Below, in pieces: positions 41,829 to 49,977 of a stretch of 64,000 nucleotides of DNA. A program made the position numbers and the translations under genes. The stretch's first letter is position 1. Each line of letters begins with the position of its first letter. Below the pieces are notes generated by a model. It saw nothing but the letters and a program-made list of their open reading frames with translations. It was not told the DNA's origin and did not search any database. Source of the stretch: JADKAV01 sp963818505 (GTDB lineage Bacteria > Actinomycetota > Actinomycetes > S36-B12 > UBA10799); contig CAWFSJ010000001.1 in the NCBI GenBank assembly GCA_963818505.1, positions 558,001 through 622,000 of the forward strand, read 5' to 3'.

Positions 41829-42849
41829 CCTGGACCCACCGCCCGAGCAGGCGCGCGGCCGCACCGGAGTCGAGGGCCTCGGTCACGCGCTCGACGCCCT
41901 CGTTGATCCGGCCCTGCAGGTCGGGCGTCGGGTCACCGACTGCGGCCCAGGCAGCCCAGGCGGCCGCGGCGTTGGCCACCACGACGTCGCGGACAGGACC
42001 GCCGGCACCACCGAAGACGTCTCTGGCCAATTCGGCATTGCGTACAGCATCACCGCCGCGCAGCGCCGAGATGGGTGAGCGGGCGACCCCGAATGTCTCG
42101 GGGGTGAAGCTTGTGGTCGTGACGCGCTGCCCAGTGGCATCCCACACGGCAGTGGGCCCTTCCGTGGTGATCTCGTCCAGGCCGTCCAAGCCGCGCACCA
42201 CCAGCGCCTTCACACCCTGCTGGTGCAACACATCGGCCATGACCGAGGCCATGGGGTCGAACGCGCACCCGACCAGCGCGGCCGCCGGCCTTGCAGGGTT
42301 GGCCAGGGGACCCAGAATGTTGAAGAAGGTGGGAATTCCCAGCTCTTTGCGGGCTTGCGCCGCATGCTTCAGGGCCGGATGGAAGACGGGCGCGAAGCAG
42401 AATGCGATCCCGGTCTGCTCCAGGCAAGGGCCCACCGCTGTGGGCGGCAGGTCCACCACAACGCCCAAAGCGGCCAGTACGTCGGCTGAGCCCGACTGGG
42501 AGGATGCCGCCCTATTGCCGTGTTTGACCACCCGAGCGCCGGCCGCCGCCACCACGACTGCGGACATCGTGGACACGTTCACCGTGTGGGCACGGTCTCC
42601 CCCAGTACCGACAACGTCCAGAACCGGACCCTGCACGGTGACCGAGGCTGCATTCTCCAGCATCACTGACAGCAGATCGCCCATCTCTTCAGGCGTCTCA
42701 TCCTTGGCGCGCATGAGTACGGCGAAGGCCGCGATCTGAGCGGGGGTGGCCGCACCTTCCAGGATCTGGCTCATGGCCCACTGCGTCTGTTCGGGTTGCA
42801 GTTGCCTGCGTGCCAACAAAGCGGTCAAGATCTGCGGCCATTCGGTCAT
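41806..42849 (-). CDS. trpD: anthranilate phosphoribosyltransferase
   Basis: 347 residues. Second step of tryptophan synthesis. PRPP-binding VVGTGGDRAHTVNVSTMSA, the KHGNRAASSQSGSADVLAALG glycine-rich loop and FFNILGPLANP are diagnostic. The ATG at 42849 fits the usual start of TrpD (TEWPQILTALL); the longer frame does not. Its last 23 nt overlap the convergent exonuclease gene. No other trp gene is near, as in mycobacteria (Rv2192c). Confidence 0.93.
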   Translation of the reverse strand: MTEWPQILTALLARRQLQPEQTQWAMSQILEGAATPAQIAAFAVLMRAKDETPEEMGDLLSVMLENAASVTVQGPVLDVVGTGGDRAHTVNVSTMSAVVVAAAGARVVKHGNRAASSQSGSADVLAALGVVVDLPPTAVGPCLEQTGIAFCFAPVFHPALKHAAQARKELGIPTFFNILGPLANPARPAAALVGCAFDPMASVMADVLHQQGVKALVVRGLDGLDEITTEGPTAVWDATGQRVTTTSFTPETFGVARSPISALRGGDAVRNAELARDVFGGAGGPVRDVVVANAAAAWAAWAAVGDPTPDLQGRINEGVERVTEALDSGAAARLLGRWVQVTEALRA

Positions 42850-42872
42850 ACCCGAAGAGTATGCCGAGGGAC

Positions 42873-43277
42873 TCAGTTGGCCTCGAGTGCGACCCTGCTG
42901 CGCAGCAGGTCCGTGACGGTCGTCGCGAAACTCATGGGGTCGATGGGCCGGGGCACCACTGCGTCGGCGCGTGACCAGGTGGCCAGCCACGCGTCAGCCG
43001 GCCGAGCCACGACCACCAGGATCGGGGGGCCTTTGTACAGTTCGTCCTTCAACTGCCGGCAGACGCCCATGCCACCGACTGGGGAAGCCTCCCCGTCAAG
43101 GATCAACAGGTCGAGGTCACCAACGTCGGCCGTGCGAATCAGCATGGGCTCGGTCGCGACCTCGGCGTATTCGATCAGGGGCAGTTCACGAGACGGCCTG
43201 CGTCCCAGCGCCATCATGATCGTCTGCCGGGAATCGACGTTGTCGCTATAGACCAACACCTTCAACGCGCGCGCCAT
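42873..43277 (-). CDS. receiver-like (CheY-fold) protein, possible pseudo-receiver
   Basis: 134 residues, single domain. It begins with LKVLVYSDNVDSRQTIMMAL, like a CheY fold; LLILDGEASPVGG matches the phospho-acceptor region. The conserved Lys near the C-terminus (KP) is Arg in VPRPIDP, and the first acidic pair is reduced (SDN). It has no output domain. ATG start at 43277 with GGAGG five bases upstream. Located between trpD and the cytochrome c oxidase genes, divergent to ctaE. Homologues at this spot occur in other actinobacteria. Confidence 0.72.
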   Translation of the reverse strand: MARALKVLVYSDNVDSRQTIMMALGRRPSRELPLIEYAEVATEPMLIRTADVGDLDLLILDGEASPVGGMGVCRQLKDELYKGPPILVVVARPADAWLATWSRADAVVPRPIDPMSFATTVTDLLRSRVALEAN

Positions 43278-43459
43278 GGGCACCTCCTGCCCCGATGCTA
43301 GTAGCAGCGGTGTCCGAGAGCGGCTCCAAGGGCGCCCTGACGCACATCACGGCCTTCACAAGATCCACTACCGGGGGCCAAGGGGGTTTTTTCGACAGAA
43401 ATGCCACGGATTCGGGGGGTCGTTCGGTTTGGATCGCGTAAACCTGCCAGAATCGCCCC

Positions 43460-44068
43460 GTGGCTAATGCATCTGCTGTATCAACCCGGCTTGCCCCGGC
43501 GGGTCACGTCGACCGGCCGAACAACGTGGCGATCGGGACCATCATCTGGCTCGCCAGCGAACTGATGTTCTTCGCGGCTCTGTTCGCGATGTACTTCACC
43601 CTGCGCTCGGTCAACCCCGAGATCTGGGCCGTGGACACGTCGATCCTGAACGTTCCGTTCGCGACGGTCAACACCACGATCCTGGTTCTCAGCTCGGTGA
43701 CCTGCCAGATGGGCGTGTTCGCTGCGGAGCGAGGCGATGTGAAGAACCTGCGCAAGTGGTTCATCATCACCTTCATCATGGGCGCGATCTTCATCGGCGG
43801 CCAGGTGACTGAGTACGCCGAACTCGTCCACGAGGGCCTGACGTTGTCATCCTCGCCCTACGGCTCGGTCTTCTACTTGACGACGGGCTTCCACGGCCTG
43901 CACGTGACAGGTGGGCTCATCGCCTTCCTCTTCGTCCTGGCGCGCACCTACGCCGCCAAACGGTTCACCCATGAACAGGCAACTTCGGCCATCGTCGTGT
44001 CCTATTACTGGCACTTCGTCGACGTTGTCTGGATCGCACTGTTCGCCACCATTTACTTGGTCAAGTGA
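43460..44068 (+). CDS. ctaE: cytochrome c oxidase subunit III
   Basis: 202 residues, five membrane segments. Structural subunit of the aa3 oxidase in the bc1-aa3 supercomplex. The family sequence IIWLASELMFFAALFAMYF, FIGGQVTEYAELVHEGLT and the C-terminal TGFHGLHVTGGLIAFLFVL with SYYWHFVDVVWIALFATIYL is clear. GTG start. A 182-nt gap upstream holds the operon promoter. The stop overlaps the next gene (TGATG/GTGATG), beginning the ctaE-qcrC-qcrA-qcrB operon. Confidence 0.94.
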   Translation: MANASAVSTRLAPAGHVDRPNNVAIGTIIWLASELMFFAALFAMYFTLRSVNPEIWAVDTSILNVPFATVNTTILVLSSVTCQMGVFAAERGDVKNLRKWFIITFIMGAIFIGGQVTEYAELVHEGLTLSSSPYGSVFYLTTGFHGLHVTGGLIAFLFVLARTYAAKRFTHEQATSAIVVSYYWHFVDVVWIALFATIYLVK

Positions 44069-44079
44069 TGCGAGGTTCC

Positions 44080-44892
44080 ATGAAGAAGCGCAGTCGACGT
44101 CGTTCCCTGGCAGCGGGCCTGCTGATGGGGGGCGCCCTCGTCGTGGTCGGATCCGGGTATGCGGTGGTGTCCGCCGAAACCACCCCCGCACCTCCCCCTG
44201 GCACCACAAGTTCAGTCGAGCAGCTCCAACTGGGTCGCCAGTTGTTCCTTGAGGGCTGCTCGTCGTGTCACGGCCTCGACGGTGAAGGGATCGCCGCGGA
44301 CAATGCCACCGGTGGCAATGGCGGCCCGACCCTGATCGGTGTCGGCGAGGCGGCGGTGGACTTCCAGGTCAGCACCGGGCGTATGCCGCTCGCTGTCCCC
44401 GAGGCCCAGGCCCCACGCAAGGACGTCATCTACAGCCAGGACGAGATTGCTGCGCTGGCTGCCTACGTGGCCACGCTCGGCCCCGGCCCGGTCAATCCCA
44501 CCGAAGAGGAACTGAACCTCGAGGACGCCAACATCGCCGAGGGCGGTGAGATCTTCCGCACCAACTGCACCCAGTGTCACAACTTCGCCGGCAGCGGTGG
44601 GGCCCTGACCAACGGTCAGTACGCCCCGAAGATCACCGACGCCACACCCAAGCAGATCTGGCAGGCCATGGTCACGGGCCCCCAGCAGATGCCTGTGTTC
44701 AGCAACGAGACGATCACCCCCGAGGACAAGAAGAACCTCATCGCGTACGTCGAGTCGCTGAAGGTGGAGCCCAACAACGGTGGACTCGGCCTCGGACGCC
44801 TGGGCCCGGTCACTGAGGGCCTCTTCGTCTGGACGGCCGGCTTGTTCTTCCTGATCGCAGCCGCAGTATGGATCGGAGCGAAGGTTCGATGA
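44080..44892 (+). CDS. qcrC: cytochrome bc1 complex diheme cytochrome c subunit
   Basis: 270 residues. Carries electrons from Rieske protein to the CuA centre in the fused supercomplex. N-terminal membrane anchor (SLAAGLLMGGALVVVGSGYAV), heme sites CSSCH and CTQCH, a C-terminal membrane helix (GLFVWTAGLFFLIAAAVWIGA). Axial Met candidates are seen in MPVF and MPLAV. ATG 44080 has GAGG just upstream; an earlier GTG at 44065 overlaps the ctaE stop and is possible. Overlaps qcrA (ATGA). Confidence 0.93.
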   Translation: MKKRSRRRSLAAGLLMGGALVVVGSGYAVVSAETTPAPPPGTTSSVEQLQLGRQLFLEGCSSCHGLDGEGIAADNATGGNGGPTLIGVGEAAVDFQVSTGRMPLAVPEAQAPRKDVIYSQDEIAALAAYVATLGPGPVNPTEEELNLEDANIAEGGEIFRTNCTQCHNFAGSGGALTNGQYAPKITDATPKQIWQAMVTGPQQMPVFSNETITPEDKKNLIAYVESLKVEPNNGGLGLGRLGPVTEGLFVWTAGLFFLIAAAVWIGAKVR

Positions 44893-45923
44893 CCACTCAC
44901 GACAACCTCCCCGCGGCCACCGCGAAGGACCAGGCCATCGAGCAAGCGGCTTCTGCTCTTCCGGCGCACAAGCCGCGCCGTACCGATGTGGACCCCCGGG
45001 CCGCACGCCGGGCCGAGCGCCAGGTCGCCCTGATGTTCCTCGGTTCTGCAGTCATGACTGTGCTGTTCGTGGTCGCATTCGTGGCGATCCCCGTGGACCG
45101 AAGCGTCTACATCTGGGGTTTCGGAACGGTGAACGCCAGCAACATCGCACTCGGGCTCACTTTCGGATTGGCGATTCTTCTCATCGGGGCCGGGGCCATC
45201 CACTGGTCCAAGAAGCTCATGAACGAGAAGGAGGAGGTGCAGCTGCGCCACTCGTTGGCCTCGACGCCCGAGGACCGGCAATCGGCCGTGGACGCCTTCG
45301 ATGACTTCTCGGCGGACTCCGGCTTCGCTCAGCGGCCCATCATCCGCCGCTCGCTGATCACTGCCATGGCACTGTTCCCGATCCCCATGGTGGTCATGCT
45401 GCGCGACCTCGGGCCTCTGCCCGGGAACGCGCTGCGCGAGACCCTGTGGGAGCCCGGCTCTCGCATCATCACCGACCCCACCGGTCGTCCGATTCGTCCC
45501 ACGGACCTCGCGATCGGTGGTCTCATCTCCGCCATGCCCGCCGACCTGCCCCTGGTGCAGGAAGAAGAGGGCAACCTCAACGCCCGGGCCAAGGCCGCCA
45601 TCATCCTCGTTCGCATGGAGCCGCAGGAGATCGTGTCCCAGCAGGGCGACAATTGGGACTACGGCGGCATCCTGGCTTTCTCCAAGATCTGTACCCACGT
45701 TGGCTGTCCGATTGCGCTCTACGAACAACGGACGCATCATTTGTTGTGTCCCTGTCACCAGTCGACATTCGATCTGAGTGACGCCGGCAACGTCGTGTTC
45801 GGGCCTGCGGCTCGCCGGTTACCCCAACTACCAATAACGATTGATCCAGAAGGGTTCCTCGTCGCGAAGGATGGCTTCGCCGAACCCGTGGGTCCGAGCT
45901 TCTGGGAGCGTGGCGACGCATGA
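44889..45923 (+). CDS. qcrA: Rieske iron-sulfur subunit of cytochrome bc1 complex
   Basis: 344 residues, actinobacterial form with an N-terminal cytoplasmic domain and three membrane helices before the Rieske fold. The [2Fe-2S] ligands are in CTHVGCP and CPCHQS. ARRAERQVALMFLGSAV marks the start of the membrane region. The ATG at 44889 overlaps the qcrC stop; the downstream qcrB overlaps in turn (ATGA at 45920). Works with QcrB in menaquinol oxidation. Confidence 0.94.
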   Translation: MTTHDNLPAATAKDQAIEQAASALPAHKPRRTDVDPRAARRAERQVALMFLGSAVMTVLFVVAFVAIPVDRSVYIWGFGTVNASNIALGLTFGLAILLIGAGAIHWSKKLMNEKEEVQLRHSLASTPEDRQSAVDAFDDFSADSGFAQRPIIRRSLITAMALFPIPMVVMLRDLGPLPGNALRETLWEPGSRIITDPTGRPIRPTDLAIGGLISAMPADLPLVQEEEGNLNARAKAAIILVRMEPQEIVSQQGDNWDYGGILAFSKICTHVGCPIALYEQRTHHLLCPCHQSTFDLSDAGNVVFGPAARRLPQLPITIDPEGFLVAKDGFAEPVGPSFWERGDA

Positions 45924-47617
45924 GCGCGACGGTGAAAACAGCAGGCAAGACGGTGGGCTGGGTCGACGACCGCCTGGCCTCCAGCAACTTCCTCAAGCGG
46001 AGTATGGCCAAGGTCTTCCCCGAGCACTGGTCCTTCATGCTCGGCGAGATCGCCCTGTACAGCTTCATCGTCGTGATGCTGTCCGGGGTCTACCTGACCT
46101 TGTTCTTCAAGCCATCCATGATCGAGATCGCCTACAACGGCTCATACGTGCCGCTGAAGGGCATCAAGATGTCCGAGGCGTATGCCTCCACCCTGGACAT
46201 CTCCTTCGACATCCGTGGCGGCCTGCTGATGCGCCAGGTCCACCACTGGGCGGCGCTGTTCTTCATCGCGGCTATCTCCGTACACCTGTGTCGTGTGTTC
46301 TTCACCGGGGCTTTCCGCAAGCCGCGTGAGATGAACTGGGTGATCGGCGTTGGCCTGCTCACGATGGCTCTGCTGGCCGGATTCGCCGGCTACTCGCTGC
46401 CTGACGACCTGTTGTCCGGCACAGGGCTTCGGATCGCACAGGGGATCATGCTCTCCATCCCGTTGGTCGGCACCTACTTGAGTTTCTTCGTCTTCGGTGG
46501 GGAGTTCCCGGGCACGGACTTCATCAGCCGCCTGTACGCGGTCCATATCCTGGTGGTCCCCGGCCTGATTCTGGCGCTGCTGACAGCCCACTTGATCATG
46601 GTGTGGTACCAGAAACACACCCAGTTCCCCGGCCCGGGACGGACTAACGACAACGTTGTCGGCTACCGCTTGATGCCCATCTACATGGCGAAGGCCGGCG
46701 GCTTCTTCTTCATAGTCTTCGGTGTCATCACGCTGATCTCCGGTTTGGTCACGATCAACCCAATCTGGCTATACGGGCCATACACCCCGGATCAGGTGAC
46801 AGCGGGGTCCCAACCGGACTGGTACATCGGCTGGCTCGAGGGTGCATTGCGGATGATGCCCAACGTCGAGTGGGTGATCTTCGGCTACAACCTGAGCTGG
46901 AACATCCTCGTGCCCGCGGTGATAATCCCCGGGATCGTGTTCACCGTCATGGGTCTTTATCCGTGGATCGAACAGTGGGCAACGGGCGACAAGTCCGAGC
47001 ACCACCTGTTGGACCGTCCCCGCAACGCTCCGGTGCGGACCGCGCTGGGCGCCATGGCCCTGTCGTTCTACGTCCTGCTCTGGATCGGCGGTGGAAACGA
47101 CCTGATAGCCAAGTTCTTCGACCTGTCGATCAATGGCATCACCTGGGTCCTGCGTGTTGCGATCTTCGTGGTGCCACCTCTGGTGTTCATCGCCACCAAG
47201 CGCATCTGTCTGGGCCTGCAGCGTCGCGACCGCGACAAGTTGCTGCACGGCATGGAGACCGGCAACATTCTGCGTCTGCCTCACGGCGAGTTCATCGAGA
47301 TCCACGCCCCCATCTCCGAGGAGGAGCGGGCAGTGCTCATGTCCAAGCCGGAGCGCCAGCCTCTGCCCATGCCCGAGGAAGTCGACGAGAATGGTGTGGC
47401 TCTCAAGGGCGCTCGCGCGAAGCGACTGCAGGCCAAGCTCTCCAACTTCTTCTACACGGACAACATTGCGCTGCCCAGTCGCGAAGAGTTGGAGGCTGCA
47501 GAAGCACACTTGCGCCACGAGGTCGAGGAAGCCGCGCCGGTCATGGAAGAAGACCGGCGCCTTGTTCCCGCTCGCGATGGTGCCGTGCTTCACGACCCCG
47601 CCAACGACGAGAGTTGA
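45920..47617 (+). CDS. qcrB: cytochrome b subunit of cytochrome bc1 complex
   Basis: 565 residues, eight main membrane helices plus an actinobacterial C-terminal cytoplasmic extension (about 430-565). Heme-ligating His pairs lie in MRQVHHWAALFFIAAISVHL and around AVHILVVPGLILALLTAH. The Qo-site PDWY loop is in SQPDWYIGWLEG; TGYS-like FAGYSLPDDLL is also seen. It catalyses menaquinol oxidation at the Qo site. Last gene of the ctaE-qcrCAB operon, followed by the palindrome array at 47645. Confidence 0.95.
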   Translation: MSATVKTAGKTVGWVDDRLASSNFLKRSMAKVFPEHWSFMLGEIALYSFIVVMLSGVYLTLFFKPSMIEIAYNGSYVPLKGIKMSEAYASTLDISFDIRGGLLMRQVHHWAALFFIAAISVHLCRVFFTGAFRKPREMNWVIGVGLLTMALLAGFAGYSLPDDLLSGTGLRIAQGIMLSIPLVGTYLSFFVFGGEFPGTDFISRLYAVHILVVPGLILALLTAHLIMVWYQKHTQFPGPGRTNDNVVGYRLMPIYMAKAGGFFFIVFGVITLISGLVTINPIWLYGPYTPDQVTAGSQPDWYIGWLEGALRMMPNVEWVIFGYNLSWNILVPAVIIPGIVFTVMGLYPWIEQWATGDKSEHHLLDRPRNAPVRTALGAMALSFYVLLWIGGGNDLIAKFFDLSINGITWVLRVAIFVVPPLVFIATKRICLGLQRRDRDKLLHGMETGNILRLPHGEFIEIHAPISEEERAVLMSKPERQPLPMPEEVDENGVALKGARAKRLQAKLSNFFYTDNIALPSREELEAAEAHLRHEVEEAAPVMEEDRRLVPARDGAVLHDPANDES

Positions 47618-47644
47618 GCTCCAGGGCCCCGAAAGCCCGCCCGC

Positions 47645-47712
47645 GTTAGAGGTTGTGCGGTTCGTTAGCAAAACAACACGTGGATTCGCTAACCAGGACC
47701 ACAACCTCTAAC
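47645..47712. repeat. 68-bp interrupted palindrome, copy 3
   Basis: Outer arms GTTAGAGGTTGTG / CACAACCTCTAAC are perfect; inner left arm is CGTTAGCAAA against TTCGCTAACC (two mismatches); loop ACAACACGTGGA; spacers CGGTT and AGGAC. First unit of the 143-bp tandem array, 27 nt after the qcrB stop. Confidence 0.92.
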
Positions 47713-47787
47713 CAACGCGCCAGGTCGAACCTCAAACCCACCGCAGGCACCGCACAGCCGACCTCACGGCCCCGAAAGCCCGCCCGC

Positions 47788-47855
47788 GTTAGAGGTTGTG
47801 CTGTTCGTTAGCAAAACAACACGTGGATTCGCTAACCAGGACCACAACCTCTAAC
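47788..47855. repeat. 68-bp interrupted palindrome, copy 4
   Basis: As copy 3 (loop ACAACACGTGGA, inner left arm CGTTAGCAAA) but left spacer is CTGTT. Preceded by the same CGAAAGCCCGCCCGC context as copies 3 and 5. Confidence 0.92.
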
Positions 47856-47930
47856 CAACGCGCCAGGTCGAACCTCAAACCCACCGCAGGCACCGCACAG
47901 CCGACCTCACGGCCCCGAAAGCCCGCCCGC

Positions 47931-47998
47931 GTTAGAGGTTGTGCGGTTTGTTAGCAAAACAACGCGTGGATTCGCTAACCAGGACCACAACCTCTAAC
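47931..47998. repeat. 68-bp interrupted palindrome, copy 5
   Basis: Left spacer CGGTT, inner left arm TGTTAGCAAA, loop ACAACGCGTGGA as in copies 1 and 2, right spacer AGGAC. Last unit of the tandem array; after it the shared spacer sequence breaks off within about 10 nt. Confidence 0.92.
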
Positions 47999-48047
47999 CA
48001 ACGCGCCAACCGGCCGGCGCCAAGTCGCAGCAACTACCCTGCGAACC

Positions 48048-48605
48048 ATGTCTCAGATGCGGGATCGTATGCGGGCCGGGGAGCTCTACAAGGCCGATGA
48101 CCCCCAACTTCGGGCGGACTACCTCGCCGCCCAGCGCCTGGTTGCGGAATTCAACGCGACCTCCGCCGGCGAGCCCCAGCGACGCACGGATCTATTGCGC
48201 CAATTGATGGGAACCTGCTCAGAGTCCGTGGTGATCCAGCCCCCATTGCGCTGTGACTACGGCCAGTACATCCACATCGGCGAGGGCACGTTCATCAACT
48301 ACGACGCCGTCCTGCTCGACGTGATGCCCATCCGGATCGGCGCCTTCTGTCAGATAGCTCCGCGGGTCCAGATTCTGGCGGCCACACATCCCCTGCAGGC
48401 AGAACTGCGCCGTCAGGGGTGGGAATCTGGCGCACCGGTCACCATTGGGGACAACGTTTGGCTCGGCGCCGGCGTGATCGTCCTGCCGGGGGTCCGAATC
48501 GGTGACAACACCGTCGTGGGCGCTGGCTCTGTGGTCACTGCGGACCTGCCGGCTGACGTGGTCGCCGTGGGAACCCCCGCGCGACCTGTCAGGCGCCTGC
48601 CGTGA
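48048..48605 (+). CDS. maltose/galactoside O-acetyltransferase-like protein (LacA/Maa/NodL family)
   Basis: 185 residues, left-handed parallel beta-helix built from hexapeptide repeats. N-terminal Mac domain MRAGELYKADDPQLRADYLAAQRL, then PLRCDYGQYIHIGEGTFINY and the catalytic His in AATHPLQAELRR. The tail WLGAGVIVLPGVRIGDNTVVGAG closes the helix. Uses acetyl-CoA to acetylate a sugar hydroxyl; the acceptor is unknown. Overlaps the 3' end of the L,D-transpeptidase gene by 17 nt. Confidence 0.9.
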   Translation: MSQMRDRMRAGELYKADDPQLRADYLAAQRLVAEFNATSAGEPQRRTDLLRQLMGTCSESVVIQPPLRCDYGQYIHIGEGTFINYDAVLLDVMPIRIGAFCQIAPRVQILAATHPLQAELRRQGWESGAPVTIGDNVWLGAGVIVLPGVRIGDNTVVGAGSVVTADLPADVVAVGTPARPVRRLP

Positions 48606-49785
48606 TGGTCTCGGTCTGAACCGGGCCGGTCTTGGAGTTGTCCAGCCAGTCCTTCCAGGACACGTTCCACTCGGTGATCCCGTTGCCCAGGTCCTGAGGC
48701 CGTCCAGTGTTGCGGACGTCGACAACGTCGCCGATCTCGGTGTTCTGGAACAGCCAGTAGGCGTTCGCGTCGGACAACCCGATGCAGCCGTGGCTCACGT
48801 TCGCGTAGCCCTGCGAGCCCACCGACCACGGCGCCGCGTGCACGAACTCACCGGAGTTCGTGATACGCATCGCCCAGTTGACATCCAAGCGGTAGTACTC
48901 GGGATCGTCCTCTGACGTGCCCCCAGTCGCGGCGTCCATCACTACGAAGTCGAGCTTCTCAGAGATGACCTTCACACCCTGGCGGGTTTCGAAACCGGGC
49001 TTCCCGCTCGTCGCCGGGAAGGTCTTGATGACCTTGCCGTTCTTCTTCACCGTCATGGTGTGCTTGTACGCGTCGTACACGGAGATCATCGAGTCACCCG
49101 TGCTGTAGGTGATCTCGGAGTTCGCGGCGCCATAGGCACCCTTGCTGGTTTTGATGCCCTTGAGCGGCATCGAGACCTCGATCTTCGTGTTCGCCGGCCA
49201 GTACTTCTTCGGCCGGAACACGACGACCTGGTCGGATTCCCAGCTCCATGCGCCTTTCACGGGCTGCGACGTCTTGACGACCAGCTGTTCCTCAACGGCC
49301 TTCTTGTTCTGCACGGCGGTGTCGAAGGTGACCCGCACGGGCATCCCCACACCCACGGTCGTGCCGTCCGCGACACTCACCGAACTGATGTTGACCAGCG
49401 TCTGCGGTTTCACGGTCTTGAAGCTCTGGTCCAGCGTCGTCGGATTGCCCGACTCGTTGGTGGCAGTTGCGTTGACGTTGTAAGTGGATCCGAACGCTAG
49501 GGTCTTGGCCTTCGAGGTCCACGTCGAGCGCTGCTCGTTGTAGGAACCCTTCATCAGGCCCTTGGGGCCTTCGACGGACACCTCAGCCAGCGTGCCATCC
49601 TCCGCGACCACAACGATGGGCTGGTTCACGGGAGCCTTGCGCTCAACCGCCGGCAGCACCTGCATCGAAACGGCGGACTGCTCCGGCGTCTGGCTGCGCG
49701 CGATCAGCGTGGGACCGCATCCCGCGGCCAGAAGGGCTGTGGCAGTGGCGCCGACGATGGCGATGTTCCGCTTACCTGCTGTCAT
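48589..49785 (-). CDS. lipoprotein L,D-transpeptidase (YkuD; LdtMt2-like)
   Basis: 398 residues. Makes 3-3 cross-links in peptidoglycan. Signal peptide with lipobox LLAAGC (Cys at about 23), two immunoglobulin-like domains (about 45-260) and a C-terminal YkuD domain with HAAPWSVGSQGYANVSHGC, giving the catalytic His/Cys of SHGCIGL. Domain order matches mycobacterial LdtMt2. ATG start. It lies downstream of ctaF on the same strand but behind a terminator, so it is separately transcribed; a Crp-like palindrome lies upstream. Confidence 0.92.
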   Translation of the reverse strand: MTAGKRNIAIVGATATALLAAGCGPTLIARSQTPEQSAVSMQVLPAVERKAPVNQPIVVVAEDGTLAEVSVEGPKGLMKGSYNEQRSTWTSKAKTLAFGSTYNVNATATNESGNPTTLDQSFKTVKPQTLVNISSVSVADGTTVGVGMPVRVTFDTAVQNKKAVEEQLVVKTSQPVKGAWSWESDQVVVFRPKKYWPANTKIEVSMPLKGIKTSKGAYGAANSEITYSTGDSMISVYDAYKHTMTVKKNGKVIKTFPATSGKPGFETRQGVKVISEKLDFVVMDAATGGTSEDDPEYYRLDVNWAMRITNSGEFVHAAPWSVGSQGYANVSHGCIGLSDANAYWLFQNTEIGDVVDVRNTGRPQDLGNGITEWNVSWKDWLDNSKTGPVQTETITAGA

Positions 49786-49914
49786 TGAAAAACCTCACTA
49801 GGGACCTTGCGTAGATCTTTACGCACATATGGCGTGAGCAAGGGGCAACACGCCGTCAATTCCAGTGTGCCACCAGCAGCGTGGTTTCTAAACCCACCGG
49901 CGTGTCCGGCTCAA

Positions 49915-49928
49915 GTGAGCCACGTCAC
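49915..49928. promoter_or_regulatory. Crp/Fnr-like palindrome upstream of the L,D-transpeptidase
   Basis: GTGAGCCACGTCAC has the GTGA-N6-TCAC form of Crp-family sites, 130 nt before the L,D-transpeptidase start and 50 nt past the ctaF stop. Only the core matches; flanking bases are not TGT/ACA. It may be chance. Confidence 0.3.
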
Positions 49929-49960
49929 GTTCGCAGGGGCTGATTTGCGACAACGACGAC

Positions 49961-49977
49961 AAAAGGCGCGAGCGCCT
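49961..49977 (-). terminator. intrinsic terminator of the ctaC-ctaD-ctaF operon
   Basis: Read on the minus strand, directly after the ctaF stop: AGGCGC, TC, GCGCCT, then TTT. A 6-bp perfect stem with a short T tract, unusual in this window for having T residues. It separates ctaF from the downstream L,D-transpeptidase. Confidence 0.75.

Larger units (their letters stand above)
47618..48047. other. 430-bp gene-free region holding the palindrome array
   Basis: Contains three 68-bp interrupted palindromes (47645, 47788, 47931) spaced exactly 143 bp apart, with identical 75-bp spacers between them and part of a spacer before the first. The last 50 nt before the acetyltransferase (48048) show no clear promoter or ribosome-binding site beyond weak purine tracts. 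Open frames crossing here are accidental. Confidence 0.88.

Noticed and set aside
43278..43459. Small RNA or riboswitch in front of ctaE
   Set aside because: The G-rich tract followed by TTTTTT looks striking, but I found no stable, family-like structure or B12/FMN-type box. It is most simply the operon promoter region.
47645..47998. CRISPR array
   Set aside because: Three regularly spaced repeats, but the repeats are 68 nt and the two spacers are identical to each other; no cas genes. It is a tandem duplication.
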